A stretch of DNA of 64,000 nucleotides from Pseudoselenomonas ruminis (GCF_008271295.1 NZ_VTOY01000003.1:124001-188000); one strand, 5' to 3'. Counted from the stretch's first letter, positions 35,602 to 45,337 are shown. Notes: generated from the letters alone by a model not told the origin. Numbers and translations: made by a program.

Positions 35602-36987
35602 ATGGCAGAAGAAAAAAAATCCGTTTGGAGCCAGTATAGTGATGAGGAAAAACAGGAACTCGAGAAGCTCAATGCGGGCTATCGTGAATTTTTGAGCAAA
35701 TGCAAGACTGAGCGCGAAAGCGTAACGGAGGCTGTCAAGCAGGCTGAGGCTGCCGGTTATCGTGACCTTATGGACGTGGTAAAAAAAGGCGAAAAGCTTT
35801 CGGCTGGCGATAAGGTATATGCCGTCAATATGAAGAAGGCACTGGTTCTTTTTAATCTTGGTGAAGAGCCGCTGGAGCAGGGAATGAACATCCTTGGCGC
35901 TCATATCGATACCTGCCGGCTGGATGTGAAGCAAAATCCGCTCTATGAGGATGGCGGATTGGCTTATCTCGATACCCATTATTACGGCGGCATAAAGAAA
36001 TACCAGTGGGTTACCCAGCCGTTGGCGCTTCATGGCGTAGTAGCTAAGAAAGATGGCCGCGTCATCGAGATTTGCATCGGTGAGGACGAGTCGGACCCGG
36101 TATTCTGTGTTACGGACCTTTTGATTCACCTTTCGCAGGAGCAGATGAAAAAAAATGCTGCCAAAGTCGTAGAAGGGGAGGATTTGGATATCCTCGTTGG
36201 CAATTATCCGCTGAAAAAGGACGATAAGGAATCAGTAAAAGCAGGTGTCCTGAAGCTTATTAAAGATAAGTACGATATCGAGGAAGAGGACTTCCGTTCC
36301 GCAGAATTGGCGCTGGTTCCGGCTGGGAAAGCGCGTGAGCTTGGCTTTGACCGCAGCATGACGTTGGCGTATGGCCAGGACGACCGCGTTTGTGCGTATA
36401 CATCGCTGGTGGCAATGCTGGCTACAGGCAGAATGCGCCGCACCGCCTGCTGCCTGCTGGTCGATAAGGAAGAAATTGGCAGTGTGGGGGCAACAGGCAT
36501 GCAGTCCCGTTTCTTTGAAAATGTTGTGGCCGAACTGCTGAATGCCTGCGGCTCTTATAGCGATCTCACGTTGCGCCGCACGCTGGCAAATTGCAAAATG
36601 CTCTCCTCGGATGTTTCGAGTGCGTATGATGCTTTGTATGCCAGTGCGTACGATAAGAAGAATGTTTCCTATCTTGGCAAGGGCATGGTGTTCAATAAGT
36701 TCACAGGCGCCCGCGGCAAATCGGGTTCCAACGATGCCAATGCAGAATATCTGGCTGAACTTCGCCGGATTATGGATGACAACAACGTTCATTATCAGCT
36801 GGCTGAGCTGGGCAAGGTCGATTTGGGCGGCGGTGGAACCATTGCCTACATCATGAGCTTGTATGGAATGCAGGTAATTGACAGTGGCGTTGGTGTCATG
36901 AGCATGCACGCTCCTTGGGAAGCAACCAGCAAGGTGGATGTGTACGAGGCCTGCAAAGGCTATACGGCGTTTTTGCAGAACGCCTGA
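35602..36987 (+). CDS. M18-family aminopeptidase
   Basis: 461 residues, ATG after AGAGGAG. Metal and catalytic motifs of M18 are visible: GAHIDTCRLD (first His and Asp, near 98), LVDKEEIGSVGATGM (Glu-Glu, near 295), SSDVSSAYD and the final MSMHAPWE with the last His. Such enzymes are dodecameric zinc or cobalt exopeptidases in the cytoplasm. Its stop codon is part of the strong terminator stem that follows. Confidence 0.93.
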   Translation: MAEEKKSVWSQYSDEEKQELEKLNAGYREFLSKCKTERESVTEAVKQAEAAGYRDLMDVVKKGEKLSAGDKVYAVNMKKALVLFNLGEEPLEQGMNILGAHIDTCRLDVKQNPLYEDGGLAYLDTHYYGGIKKYQWVTQPLALHGVVAKKDGRVIEICIGEDESDPVFCVTDLLIHLSQEQMKKNAAKVVEGEDLDILVGNYPLKKDDKESVKAGVLKLIKDKYDIEEEDFRSAELALVPAGKARELGFDRSMTLAYGQDDRVCAYTSLVAMLATGRMRRTACCLLVDKEEIGSVGATGMQSRFFENVVAELLNACGSYSDLTLRRTLANCKMLSSDVSSAYDALYASAYDKKNVSYLGKGMVFNKFTGARGKSGSNDANAEYLAELRRIMDDNNVHYQLAELGKVDLGGGGTIAYIMSLYGMQVIDSGVGVMSMHAPWEATSKVDVYEACKGYTAFLQNA

Positions 36988-37035
36988 TACAAAAAGAACC
37001 GCTATTCGCATGGCGAATAGCGGTTCTTTTTGTAT
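36987..37035. terminator. bidirectional terminator, 23-bp perfect stem
   Basis: Arms at 36987-37009 and 37013-37035 pair perfectly around a 3-nt loop (ATG); A5 and T5 inside the arms give a T-run in both directions. It serves the aminopeptidase gene and the convergent deoD. The left arm begins inside the aminopeptidase stop codon. Confidence 0.96.
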
Positions 37036-37048
37036 AAATCCGGATGGA

Positions 37049-37759
37049 TTAGTCTTCGATTGCCGTTTCGAGGGCAATTTTTATCATGTCGTTGAAGGAA
37101 GTCTGACGTTCTTCCGCCGAGCAAGCCTCACCCGTCAGCAGATGGTCGCTGACCGTGAAGAGAGCAAGAGCCTGAACGTGAGCTTCAGCAGCCAGCGTGT
37201 AGAGGGCAGCTGCTTCCATTTCAACAGCCAGGATGCCGTATTTGCGGAGCTTTTCGTTGTCGATTTCATCATCGTAGAAGCGGTCTACGGAAATGATGTT
37301 GCCGACCGTTGCATGCAGATTCAGCTTCTTCGTGTTTTCCACAGCCTTCGAGAGAAGGTCAAAATCTGCCAGCGGTGCATAGTTGATGGAGCCGCCAAAG
37401 ATGTTCTTAATGATCGAAGAATCCGTGCTGGCGCCCTGCGCAATCAGTACGTCGCGCAGTTTGACATCCGGGTGCATACCACCGCAGGTACCGACGCGGA
37501 ACAGTTTCTTGACACCAAACGAATGGATGAGTTCGTGGGTGTAGATGGAGATGGACGGAATGCCCATGCCAGTTCCCTGAACCGAAACAGGAACACCTTT
37601 GTAGGTACCGGTGAAACCGAGGATATTGCGGACGGAGGTATATTGTTTTGGGTTGTCGAGGAAATTCTCCGCAATGAATTTTGCACGAAGCGGGTCGCCC
37701 GGCAGCAGGATGCGCTCTGCGATATCGCCTTTTTCAGCGCCAATATGAGGTGTAGCCAT
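37049..37759 (-). CDS. deoD: purine nucleoside phosphorylase DeoD
   Basis: 236 residues, matching the hexameric E. coli type (239). Visible: [25 protein letters not shown] at the N-terminus, [20 protein letters not shown], and [14 protein letters not shown] followed by TVSDHLLTG, with the catalytic Asp in SDH. It phosphorolyses purine nucleosides to base and ribose-1-phosphate. The reading frame is open further upstream, but the Met at 37759 fits AAGGA on the minus strand and all homologues. Confidence 0.97.
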   Translation of the reverse strand: MATPHIGAEKGDIAERILLPGDPLRAKFIAENFLDNPKQYTSVRNILGFTGTYKGVPVSVQGTGMGIPSISIYTHELIHSFGVKKLFRVGTCGGMHPDVKLRDVLIAQGASTDSSIIKNIFGGSINYAPLADFDLLSKAVENTKKLNLHATVGNIISVDRFYDDEIDNEKLRKYGILAVEMEAAALYTLAAEAHVQALALFTVSDHLLTGEACSAEERQTSFNDMIKIALETAIED

Positions 37760-37910
37760 GATGTTTTCCTTCTTTCTCAAAATCAATTCTGAAAAGTTAA
37801 AACTTATAGGACAATTATAAAAAAAAATAAGAAATAAGAAAAGGGCAAATGTCCTTAATTTATTAGAAAACAATTAAAATTATAGTCGAAAGAGCAGATT
37901 AGTACCTGGT

Positions 37911-37940
37911 TTGACAAAGACGTGCTAATTGTGCTATAAT
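37911..37940 (+). promoter_or_regulatory. strong sigma-A promoter of rnpB
   Basis: TTGACA (37911-37916), 18-bp spacer, TGCTATAAT (extended -10; TATAAT 37935-37940). The start near 37947 agrees with the RNA's 5' end. Confidence 0.85.
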
Positions 37941-37953
37941 ATGCAACGTTGAT

Positions 37954-38309
37954 ATAAGTTGTCAAGACAATCGCGGCTGCCTCTTGAAGGCAGATGAGGA
38001 AAGTCCGGGCTCCACAGGGCAGTGTGCTGGATAACGTCCAGCGAGGGTGACCTTAGGGATAGTGCCATAGAGATTTAGACCGCCTGACTTGTCAGGTAAG
38101 GGTGGAAAGGTGCGGTAAGAGCGCACCAGCAGTCAGGTGACTGGCTGGCTTGGGTAAACCCCACACGGAGCAAGACCAAATAGGGAAGGGATGATGCGGC
38201 CCGCGGAACCTTCCGGGTTGAGTCGCTTGAGCCGGCAGGCAACTGCCGTGCCTAGATAAATGATTGTCACCGCGCAAGCGGAACAAAACTCGGCTTATTG
38301 ATTGCTTAT
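37954..38309 (+). ncRNA. rnpB: RNase P RNA, type A
   Basis: About 356 nt. The conserved core is clear: GAGGAAAGTCCGGGCTCCA near the 5' end, AGGGTGA, GGTAAACCCC in the middle, and AAAACTCGGCTTA near the 3' end, which closes the P4 pseudoknot. P1 forms from ATAAG...TCAA at the start and TTGA...CTTAT at the end. The layout fits the ancestral type A rather than the Bacillus type B. It is the catalytic part of RNase P for tRNA 5' maturation. Ends are good to a few bases. Confidence 0.96.
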
Positions 38310-38330
38310 AGCAACGTAAGATGAATATTG

Positions 38331-38358
38331 TGGCTGTCAGCGATGGCAGCCAATTTTC
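38331..38358 (+). terminator. likely terminator of rnpB
   Basis: Stem TGGCTGTC/GGCAGCCA (one T-G pair) with loop AGCGAT, followed by ATTTTC. The T-run is short. Confidence 0.6.
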
Positions 38359-38470
38359 ATGTCTGGCAGCTTTCTGAAAAGAAGCTGAAAAAATAAGCCA
38401 GATTAAGACTAACTGAGAAAAACATTAGTAACAAGAAGGAATAATGCGGTTTTTGCCGTATTATATAAAT

Positions 38471-38626
38471 TGGGTCCTTACATAAGAATAAGCCGAATCC
38501 AGCCCAGGAGCGGGGGAACCAGATATTTTGGGGCGAACGTCAGACTCATGGCAGCATGATACTGAAGCGGGTGGTCTTCTCTACCCGAGCCCGGCAGCTA
38601 ACCTCGTAGGCGAATAGAGAGAGGAG
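38471..38626 (+). promoter_or_regulatory. cyclic-di-AMP riboswitch (ydaO/yuaA leader)
   Basis: The hallmark blocks occur in order: GCCGAATCC, then CAGGAGCGGGGGAACCA, GGGGCGAA, a variable stem with the pair CGGGT...ACCCG, then GAGCCCGGCAGCTAACCTCG near the 3' end. This is the ydaO motif, which binds cyclic di-AMP and usually turns off wall hydrolase or potassium transport genes. The 3' end (GAGAGAGGAG) includes the Shine-Dalgarno of the next gene, so control of translation or a small terminator is possible. The gene is a NlpC/P60 hydrolase, the classical target. Confidence 0.92.
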
Positions 38627-38634
38627 TTGGCTTT

Positions 38635-39297
38635 TTGAGTAAAGCAATGCGTGTATTTGCGCTATCCATGATCCTTATGTGCTGGTTTTCCGTATGTGGT
38701 GCTTCGGCATTCCGCGTGGGTGATCAGGGCACCGATGTAGCAGAGATTCAGGGACAATTGGTCCGTCTCGGCTACGATGTATCAGCTGATGGTGACTTCG
38801 GTCCGGCCACGGCTGAAGCTGTAAAGGCATTCCAGAGTTCGCACGGTATGAATGCAGATGGACAGGTCGGTTCTACGACCTACACGGCACTGCTCGGCAA
38901 GACGATGCCGGCAGTATCGCATGGTTCCAACTACATCAAGCGTACAGTCATCGATGAGTCGATGCAGTATCTTGGCGTTCCGTACGTATTCGGTGGCACG
39001 ACCCCGAATGGTTTTGACTGCTCTGGCTACGTTCAGTATGTCTTTGCACATGCTGGCATTTCTCTGCCGCGCACGGCTGATGTCCAGTATGAGGCTGGTT
39101 CGTATGTTTCTGACAGCGAACTCATGCCAGGTGACCTGGTATTCTTCTCGACGTATGAGCCGGGTGCATCCCACGTCGGCATCTACCTTGGTGACCGCAA
39201 GTTCATCAATGCGTCGTCCAGCCGCGGTGTCAGTGTAGCGTCGCTGGATAGCTCTTACTGGGGCTCCTGCTACATCGGCGCTCGCCGGGTAATGTAA
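38635..39297 (+). CDS. NlpC/P60 peptidoglycan endopeptidase with a PG-binding domain
   Basis: 220 residues, TTG start 8 nt after GAGGAG. Residues 1-25 are a signal peptide (likely cut after GASA; the SVC is not a good lipobox). Residues 28-88 form a PG_binding_1 domain (GTDVAEIQGQLVRLGY, DGDFGPATAEAVKAFQ). Residues 100-220 are NlpC/P60 with catalytic C129 (FDCSGYV), H180 (SHVGIYLG) and N192 as likely third residue. It cleaves peptide stems outside the inner membrane, and c-di-AMP probably controls it through the leader. Confidence 0.95.
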   Translation: MSKAMRVFALSMILMCWFSVCGASAFRVGDQGTDVAEIQGQLVRLGYDVSADGDFGPATAEAVKAFQSSHGMNADGQVGSTTYTALLGKTMPAVSHGSNYIKRTVIDESMQYLGVPYVFGGTTPNGFDCSGYVQYVFAHAGISLPRTADVQYEAGSYVSDSELMPGDLVFFSTYEPGASHVGIYLGDRKFINASSSRGVSVASLDSSYWGSCYIGARRVM

Positions 39298-39314
39298 TTA
39301 TGACCAGTTTTTTG

Positions 39315-39344
39315 GGAGAGGCATAGACCTCTCCAATTTTTTTA
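39315..39344 (+). terminator. intrinsic terminator after the NlpC/P60 gene
   Basis: GGAGAGG/CCTCTCC stem with a 6-nt loop, then AA and T8. Confidence 0.93.
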
Positions 39345-39368
39345 TTGATTTTGTGTCGGAGGTGCCGG

Positions 39369-39446
39369 ATGGGCGATTTATTTTTGCTTTTATTGATTTT
39401 TTTGATGGTCGCGTATGCATTTTGGGATGAGCTTTTTACCCAATAA
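39369..39446 (+). CDS. possible 25-residue membrane peptide
   Basis: ATG 39369 is 6 nt after GGAGG, an ideal distance, and opens 25 codons to TAA. The peptide MGDLFLLLLIFLMVAYAF continues with WDELFTQ, so it is one hydrophobic helix with a short acidic end, like many small membrane proteins. No own promoter is evident, as a terminator lies just upstream. The rest of the region 39345-39586 holds a direct repeat GAAATATTC (39451-39459 and 39461-39469) and an extended -10 (TGGTATCAT, 39557-39565) for folB. Confidence 0.4.
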   Translation: MGDLFLLLLIFLMVAYAFWDELFTQ

Positions 39447-39586
39447 CATAGAAATATTCGGAAATATTCAGGAAACAGGCAGGATTTTTGCCAAGGGTCA
39501 CGAAATAAGGTAACCAGAAGCAATGAGGATTTTTGTGAGTTGCAAGATGTAAAAAATGGTATCATTTGAAATGAGGAGTGACTACG

Positions 39587-39949
39587 ATGGCAAAGGTTAG
39601 AATCCACAATATGATGTTCTATGGCTTCCATGGTGTTTATGAGTATGAGCGCGAGCAGGGCCAAAAATTTTATGTCGACATCGAGATTGAGACAAAAGAC
39701 GACCGCATGGCGGAAACCGATGATGTCAAAGACGGTGTTGACCCGGCTGCTATTTATGATATCGTCAAGGACGTAACAGAGAATAAACGCTTCCAGATGT
39801 TAGGAGCATTGTCGGCACATATCGGGGATAAGCTGTTGGCAAAATATCCGCATTTCCGTACGGTGACGGCACGGATTCGCAAACCGTCTGTTCCTATTTC
39901 TGGTCCTATCGATTATGTTGAAGTCGAAACAACTCGCGTTCAGGGATAA
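39587..39949 (+). CDS. folB: dihydroneopterin aldolase
   Basis: 120 residues, ATG 9 nt after GAGGAG (GTG 39578 is too close to it). FolB signatures: MFYGFHGVYEYEREQGQKF at the start with the substrate Glu region, VDPAAIYDIVKDV, and the catalytic Lys in RIRKPSVPISG. It splits 7,8-dihydroneopterin in folate synthesis. No other folate gene is adjacent. A terminator follows. Confidence 0.93.
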   Translation: MAKVRIHNMMFYGFHGVYEYEREQGQKFYVDIEIETKDDRMAETDDVKDGVDPAAIYDIVKDVTENKRFQMLGALSAHIGDKLLAKYPHFRTVTARIRKPSVPISGPIDYVEVETTRVQG

Positions 39950-39962
39950 AACGAATCTGTTG

Positions 39963-39996
39963 GGCCATCAGCCGAATATTGGCTGATGGCCTTTTA
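39963..39996 (+). terminator. intrinsic terminator after folB
   Basis: Perfect 11-bp stem GGCCATCAGCC/GGCTGATGGCC with a 7-nt loop and TTTT. Confidence 0.9.
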
Positions 39997-40054
39997 TACT
40001 GTTTACATTTCGATACAACTACTTAAAATTTTTATGAAATTGTTGGGGAAAGTG

Positions 40055-40083
40055 TTGCATTCAACATAAATTTTCGTTAAGAT
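40055..40083 (+). promoter_or_regulatory. sigma-A promoter of dprA
   Basis: TTGCAT (40055-40060), 17-bp spacer, TAAGAT (40078-40083). Transcription would begin near 40090. Confidence 0.55.
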
Positions 40084-40116
40084 AAACAAATGTATAGGTC
40101 TAAGGATGGCGATAAA

Positions 40117-41214
40117 ATGAAATCCGAGGATAACTATTATCTGGCAGCATTGGCCCGCTGCCGCGGCTTGGGAAGCCGGAATATACAAAAACTGCTCAGC
40201 CGGTTTGCATCGGCGGCCGCGATTTGGCAGGCATCTTTGGAGGCACTTAGTGCCGTGGGGAAAATGTCTTTTGTACAGGCGCAGAATTTGGCGGTTTTCC
40301 GCAAGGAAAATCCGGACTTGCCCGAACAGCTGGCGGAGCAATGCCAACGATTAGGGATAAGCCTTTGTACTATAACGCAGGAAAGCTACCCTAATATATT
40401 GAAGGAAATCTTTGATCCGCCCGTGGTTCTCTACTACCGTGGAATTTTACAGCCGGAAGCAGCAAGAGTGGCTATGGTTGGAGCCAGGCGCTTTACACCC
40501 TATGGTGAAGGAATTGCTTTGGAATTTGGAAAGCAATTGGCAGCGGCTGGCCTGACAATCGTCAGCGGTGCTGCCCGGGGGATTGATACAGCATCGCACA
40601 AGGGAGCGATGAAGTCTGGCCGGACGGTAGCGGTACTGGGATGCGGCGTGGATGTGGCCTACCCCGCGGAGAACAAGCGGCTTTTGCGTGAGATACCGGA
40701 AAGAGGCGGTGTAGTCCTGTCGGAATATGGCCCGGGGACAAAGCCGCTGCCGGTTTTCTTCCCTGCCCGGAACCGTATAATAAGCGGTTTGTCACAGGGA
40801 ACGCTCGTGGTAGAAGCGGCCCGGCATTCCGGTTCACTGATTACGGCTGAACTTTCTCTTTCGGAGGGCCGGGATGTGTTTGCCATTCCGGGCAGCATTT
40901 ACTCTGCGACCAGTCAGGGCTGTAATCATTTGATTCAACAGGGGGCCAAACTGGTACAGGAACCAGCGGACATTCTCATGGAATATGGATTGTCCGCACC
41001 ACCGAAACAAAAGGCAAGACGTCAGTTTACGCCGGAGGAACGGCAGATTTGGCAGGTTTTGTCTTTTGAACATCCGTTGACTATCGATGAGATTTTCGAT
41101 AGCCTGCCCAACGGAGAAATGTCGAATCTGGCTTTTCTGCTCCTGCAAATGGAGCTTAAAGGCATTGTTATAGAGAATGAGCTGCACGCGTACAGGCGTG
41201 CTGAGAGGGAGTGA
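40117..41214 (+). CDS. dprA: DNA-processing protein DprA
   Basis: 365 residues. ATG 40117 has AAGGATG 8 nt upstream; ATG 40090 would sit at the predicted transcription start with no site. An N-terminal helical region (about 1-70), then the Rossmann-type core with VAMVGARRFTPYG, IVSGAARGIDTASHKGAM, AVLGCGVDVAYPAEN, FPARNRIISGLS and a C-terminal winged-helix-like part. DprA loads RecA on incoming single-stranded DNA in transformation. dprA-topA is the Bacillus order, and the gap is 4 bp. Confidence 0.95.
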   Translation: MKSEDNYYLAALARCRGLGSRNIQKLLSRFASAAAIWQASLEALSAVGKMSFVQAQNLAVFRKENPDLPEQLAEQCQRLGISLCTITQESYPNILKEIFDPPVVLYYRGILQPEAARVAMVGARRFTPYGEGIALEFGKQLAAAGLTIVSGAARGIDTASHKGAMKSGRTVAVLGCGVDVAYPAENKRLLREIPERGGVVLSEYGPGTKPLPVFFPARNRIISGLSQGTLVVEAARHSGSLITAELSLSEGRDVFAIPGSIYSATSQGCNHLIQQGAKLVQEPADILMEYGLSAPPKQKARRQFTPEERQIWQVLSFEHPLTIDEIFDSLPNGEMSNLAFLLLQMELKGIVIENELHAYRRAERE

Positions 41215-41218
41215 TGGT

Positions 41219-43459
41219 TTGACTGCAGCAGCAACGAAAACCAAGACAAAAGCAAAGACAAAAACTAAAGCCAAGGTCAAGAAGACACTGGTCATCGTAG
41301 AGTCACCAGCTAAGGCAAAGACGATTGAAAAATATCTGGGCCGCAAGTATATGGTTCGGGCTTCGATGGGACATCTGCGCGATTTGCCGAAGAGTCAGTT
41401 TGGCATAGATGTAGAGAATGATTTTGAGCCAAAGTACATAAATATCCGTGGCAAAGGCGACCTCATCAAGGCACTGAAGAAGGATGCCAAGAACGCCGAT
41501 AAAGTATATCTCGCAAGCGACCCTGACCGCGAGGGAGAGGCCATTGCCTGGCATCTGTCGTATATTTTGGGGTTGGATCCCGAGGCAGACTGCCGCATTG
41601 TATTCAATGAGATTACGAAGCCGGCCATACAGGATGCCGTAAAGCATCCGCGGGCTATCAATATCGATCAGGTGGATGCACAGCAGGCAAGGCGTATGCT
41701 GGACCGCATTGTTGGCTACAAGCTCTCGCCGCTTCTGTGGCGCAAGGTTCGCAAAGGACTGTCAGCAGGGCGCGTGCAGTCGGTTACGGTAAAACTCATC
41801 TGTGACCGTGAAAAGGAAATCCAGGCCTTTGATTCGGTGGAATACTGGACGGTCGGCTTGAAACTGCGCAAGGAAAAATCGGCGATGTTCGATGCAGAAC
41901 TCACGCAGGTGGATGGCAAGAAGCTGGACCTCCATAACGAGCGGGAAACGAAGGAACTTCTCATCGACTTCCACAAACAGGAACTAAAAGTTGATGCCGT
42001 GAAGAAAAGTGAGCGGCGCCGTAAGCCATCGGCGCCGTTTACGACGAGTTCCCTGCAGCAGGATGCAGCCCGTAAGCTTGGCTTTACTTCGCGTAAGACA
42101 ATGATGCTGGCACAGCAGCTTTACGAAGGAATTGAATTGGGCCGCCATGGGGCAACCGGTCTTATCACCTATATGCGTACGGATTCAACCCGCCTTTCGG
42201 ATTTGGCCCAGAATGATGCCCGTGCCTTTATCAGCGAACAGTTTGGCGAGGCGTATGTTCCCAAAAAAACAAATGTTTATGCAGCTGGGAAAAAGGCACA
42301 GGATGCACATGAGGCAATCCGTCCGACAAACGTTACGCTGACGCCGGAAGCGATTGAGAAATTCCTCAATAAAGATCAGCTCAAATTATATACGCTGATT
42401 TGGCAGCGCTTTACGGCAAGCCAGATGACGGCTGCTGTTTATGATACGATGAGTATTTCCATCAAGGCAGGAGAACGTTATACGGTCCGCGCAGCAGGCT
42501 CTAAACTGAAGTTTGCTGGTTTCACGGCCGTCTATGCTGGTGCCGACTCTACCAAAAAGGAAAAAGACGTTGTGCTGCCGGAACTGGCGGAAGGCGATGT
42601 ATTGAATACGGCCAAAACGCTGCCGCAGCAGCATTTTACCGAACCGCCGCCGCGGTATAATGACGCGTCTTTGGTAAAGACGCTGGAAGAAAAAGAAATC
42701 GGACGGCCGAGTACCTATGCGCCAATCATCGAAACGATTCAGGCGCGCGGCTATGTACAGCGCATCGATAAGCATTTCCAGCCTACGGAACTGGGTTTTG
42801 TTGTGGTGGACATGCTCGAAGAGTATTTTAAAAACATCGTTGATGTGAAGTTTACGGCGAATCTGGAAAATGAGCTCGATGAAATCGCCGAGGGAAAAGT
42901 TGAGAAGAATAATCTTCTGCGGGAATTTTATGGCCCCTTTGAGACGACGCTGGAAAAAGCAGACGAAGCCATTGGCCATGTTGAACTTCCGGTGGAAGTG
43001 TCGGATGTAAAATGTGAACTCTGCGGGCGTATGATGGTGGTAAAACAAGGCCGGTTCGGCAAGTTCCTGGCCTGCCCGGGATTCCCGGAATGCCGCAATA
43101 CCAAACCATTGCTGGTGGATACGGGCGTCAAGTGTCCGAAATGCGGCGGCTCGATTGTAGAGCGCAAGACGCGCCGCGGCCGGAATTTTTACGGTTGCAA
43201 GAATTATCCGGAATGTGATTATACGACCTGGGATCAGCCGCAGAAGGAGACCTGTCCGAAATGCGGGGCATTTATGCTGAAACACCATTATAAAAATGGG
43301 CGGGCACTGCTTTACTGCAGCAACGATGCTTGTGAGACGCGCATCGACCATCCCATCAATAAGGAATTGGATAAGATGCGCCAGCGGGCAGAGGCGAAAA
43401 AAGCCCGTGATGCGGAGAAGGCAGCAAAGGCTGCGAAAGAGGAAAAGAAGAAGGAATGA
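41219..43459 (+). CDS. topA: DNA topoisomerase I
   Basis: 746 residues, TTG start 8 nt after GAGAGGGAG. The N-terminus is a Lys/Thr/Ala-rich tail of about 20 residues ([13 protein letters not shown]) before the TOPRIM start [37 protein letters not shown] follows. The active Tyr is in [12 protein letters not shown] (near 317). Three C4 zinc fingers lie at the C-terminus (CELC, CPKC, CPKC sets, about 605-715), then a charged Ala/Lys/Glu tail. It relaxes negative supercoils. Its end overlaps trmFO by 4 bases. Confidence 0.98.
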   Translation: MTAAATKTKTKAKTKTKAKVKKTLVIVESPAKAKTIEKYLGRKYMVRASMGHLRDLPKSQFGIDVENDFEPKYINIRGKGDLIKALKKDAKNADKVYLASDPDREGEAIAWHLSYILGLDPEADCRIVFNEITKPAIQDAVKHPRAINIDQVDAQQARRMLDRIVGYKLSPLLWRKVRKGLSAGRVQSVTVKLICDREKEIQAFDSVEYWTVGLKLRKEKSAMFDAELTQVDGKKLDLHNERETKELLIDFHKQELKVDAVKKSERRRKPSAPFTTSSLQQDAARKLGFTSRKTMMLAQQLYEGIELGRHGATGLITYMRTDSTRLSDLAQNDARAFISEQFGEAYVPKKTNVYAAGKKAQDAHEAIRPTNVTLTPEAIEKFLNKDQLKLYTLIWQRFTASQMTAAVYDTMSISIKAGERYTVRAAGSKLKFAGFTAVYAGADSTKKEKDVVLPELAEGDVLNTAKTLPQQHFTEPPPRYNDASLVKTLEEKEIGRPSTYAPIIETIQARGYVQRIDKHFQPTELGFVVVDMLEEYFKNIVDVKFTANLENELDEIAEGKVEKNNLLREFYGPFETTLEKADEAIGHVELPVEVSDVKCELCGRMMVVKQGRFGKFLACPGFPECRNTKPLLVDTGVKCPKCGGSIVERKTRRGRNFYGCKNYPECDYTTWDQPQKETCPKCGAFMLKHHYKNGRALLYCSNDACETRIDHPINKELDKMRQRAEAKKARDAEKAAKAAKEEKKKE

Positions 43460-44790
43460 AAAAAGTTATCATCATAGGAGCTGGCTTGGCTGGCTCCGAG
43501 GCTGCCTGGCAGGCAGCGCAGTTTGGCGCTGAGGTCACCCTCTATGAGATGCGCCCGGTCAAATCGACTCCAGCCCATAAGACGGCAGGTTTTGCGGAAC
43601 TTGTTTGCAGCAATTCCCTGCGCGGGGCAGGTCTTGAGAATGCCGTAGGTGTCCTCAAGGAAGAAATGCGCCGGTTGAATTCAATTATCATGGAGGCGGC
43701 GGATGCTACCAAGGTTCCCGCAGGGGGCGCTTTGGCGGTTGACCGTCATGGCTTCAGTGACTACGTGACCAAAAAGGTTTCGGAGCATCCGCGGATTACC
43801 GTAATCCATGAAGAACTGGAGGAAATCCCGCTGGCGGATGATGCCATAACCATTGTGGCCAGCGGACCGTTGACGGACGGGAAACTGGCCGAAGATGTGG
43901 CGGCCCGCACGGGAAATGATTCCCTGTATTTCTACGATGCTGCTGCGCCGATTGTCAGCATCGATTCGGTAGATATGAGCAAAGCATACCGTGCTTCCCG
44001 CTATGGAAAGGGCGAGGCGGCTTATATCAACTGCCCGATGACGAAGGAAGAATACGAGTCGTTCTGGACAGAGCTGGTAAATGCGGAAAAAGCTCCAACG
44101 AAGGATTTCGAGAAGGAGAAATTTTTTGAGGGCTGTATGCCGGTTGAAGTTATGGCCAGCCGCGGGAAAGACACCCTGCTTTATGGACCGCTCAAACCGG
44201 TAGGTTTGGAACATCCGGAAACGGGAGTCCGGCCGCATGCTGTGGTTCAGCTCCGGCAGGATAATGCCAGTGCGACGCTTTACAATATCGTTGGTTTCCA
44301 GACGCATTTAAAATGGCCGGAGCAGCGCCGGGTTTTTGGCATGATTCCGGGCCTTGAGCATGCGGAATTCCTGCGCTATGGCGTCATGCATCGCAATACG
44401 TTTTTGAATTCACCGAAACACATGCGTCCAACCCTCCAGCTTCGCGGAGAAGATTCCCTGCTCTTTGCGGGTCAGATGACAGGTGTTGAGGGGTATATTG
44501 AGTCGGCATCATCCGGTCTTATTGCCGGTGTTAATGCGGCACGGCTGGCGATGGGGAAAGAGCCGCTGGTATTCCCAGAAGAAAGCTGCCATGGTGCCTT
44601 GTGCCATTACATAACGACTAGTGAAGCCAAGCACTTCCAGCCGATGAATGTCAATTTTGGCATTTTGCCGGATATTGATATGCGCAATGAAAATGGCAAA
44701 TACATTAAGGATAAAAAGCTCAAAAAACAGCGTCTGGCAGAGCGGGCACTGAATGCAATTGAAATGTTTAAGGATAAGATTGGAGAGTAA
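43456..44790 (+). CDS. trmFO: folate-dependent tRNA U54 methyltransferase TrmFO
   Basis: 444 residues. FAD site GAGLAG (8-13), then [14 protein letters not shown] and LVCSNSLRG, both typical of TrmFO/Gid. The conserved Cys in [15 protein letters not shown] (about residue 226) takes part in catalysis. The C-terminal FAD contact is [19 protein letters not shown]. It makes m5U54 in the tRNA T loop with methylenetetrahydrofolate. It follows topA as gid does in Bacillus. Confidence 0.97.
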   Translation: MKKVIIIGAGLAGSEAAWQAAQFGAEVTLYEMRPVKSTPAHKTAGFAELVCSNSLRGAGLENAVGVLKEEMRRLNSIIMEAADATKVPAGGALAVDRHGFSDYVTKKVSEHPRITVIHEELEEIPLADDAITIVASGPLTDGKLAEDVAARTGNDSLYFYDAAAPIVSIDSVDMSKAYRASRYGKGEAAYINCPMTKEEYESFWTELVNAEKAPTKDFEKEKFFEGCMPVEVMASRGKDTLLYGPLKPVGLEHPETGVRPHAVVQLRQDNASATLYNIVGFQTHLKWPEQRRVFGMIPGLEHAEFLRYGVMHRNTFLNSPKHMRPTLQLRGEDSLLFAGQMTGVEGYIESASSGLIAGVNAARLAMGKEPLVFPEESCHGALCHYITTSEAKHFQPMNVNFGILPDIDMRNENGKYIKDKKLKKQRLAERALNAIEMFKDKIGE

Positions 44791-44794
44791 TGCC

Positions 44795-45337
44795 ATGGAA
44801 ACACAATTTCATGCAACGACAATCTGTGCGGTTCGTAAAGATGGCAAGACGGCCATCGCTGGTGATGGACAGGTTACCTTTGGGGAACACACTATCATGA
44901 AGGCTAATGCGCGCAAGGTACGCCGTCTTTATCACAACAAGATTTTGGCTGGTTTTGCCGGTTCCGTAGCAGATGCGTTTACGCTGTTTGAGAAATTTGA
45001 GGCAAAACTGGAGTCTTATAACGGCAATTTGCAGCGCGCGGCTGTAGAGCTGGCAAAGGAATGGCGGACGGATAAAGTGCTCCGCAAATTGGAAGCTTTG
45101 CTGCTGGTAGCTGACCAGGATACGATGCTGATGCTGTCCGGCAATGGCGAAGTCATTGAGCCGGACGGCGATGTAGCGGCGATTGGGTCTGGTGGTTTTT
45201 ATGCGTTGTCTGCTGGCCGGGCAATGGTAAAACACACGGACATGAGTGCGGGTGAAATTGCCAAGGAAGCATTGACAATTGCGGCTGATATCTGTGTCTA
45301 CACGAATCACAATATCAAGGTGGAGGAACTGGACTAA
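44795..45337 (+). CDS. hslV: HslV/ClpQ protease subunit
   Basis: 180 residues from ATG 44795, 8 nt after GGAGAG. A short propeptide METQFHA is followed by the catalytic Thr (T8 in ATTICAV), and GDGQVTFG and [12 protein letters not shown] are conserved. B. subtilis ClpQ uses Ser, so the Thr here is the common bacterial form. It forms the double-ring peptidase of the HslUV complex. Stop TAA shares its last base with the hslU ATG. Confidence 0.97.
   Translation: METQFHATTICAVRKDGKTAIAGDGQVTFGEHTIMKANARKVRRLYHNKILAGFAGSVADAFTLFEKFEAKLESYNGNLQRAAVELAKEWRTDKVLRKLEALLLVADQDTMLMLSGNGEVIEPDGDVAAIGSGGFYALSAGRAMVKHTDMSAGEIAKEALTIAADICVYTNHNIKVEELD

Noticed and set aside
36938-37792. 284-codon plus-strand frame opposite deoD
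   Set aside because: deoD on the minus strand has all family motifs; the plus frame also crosses the bidirectional terminator.
38092-38286. Minus-strand 64-codon frame
   Set aside because: It lies inside the RNase P RNA.
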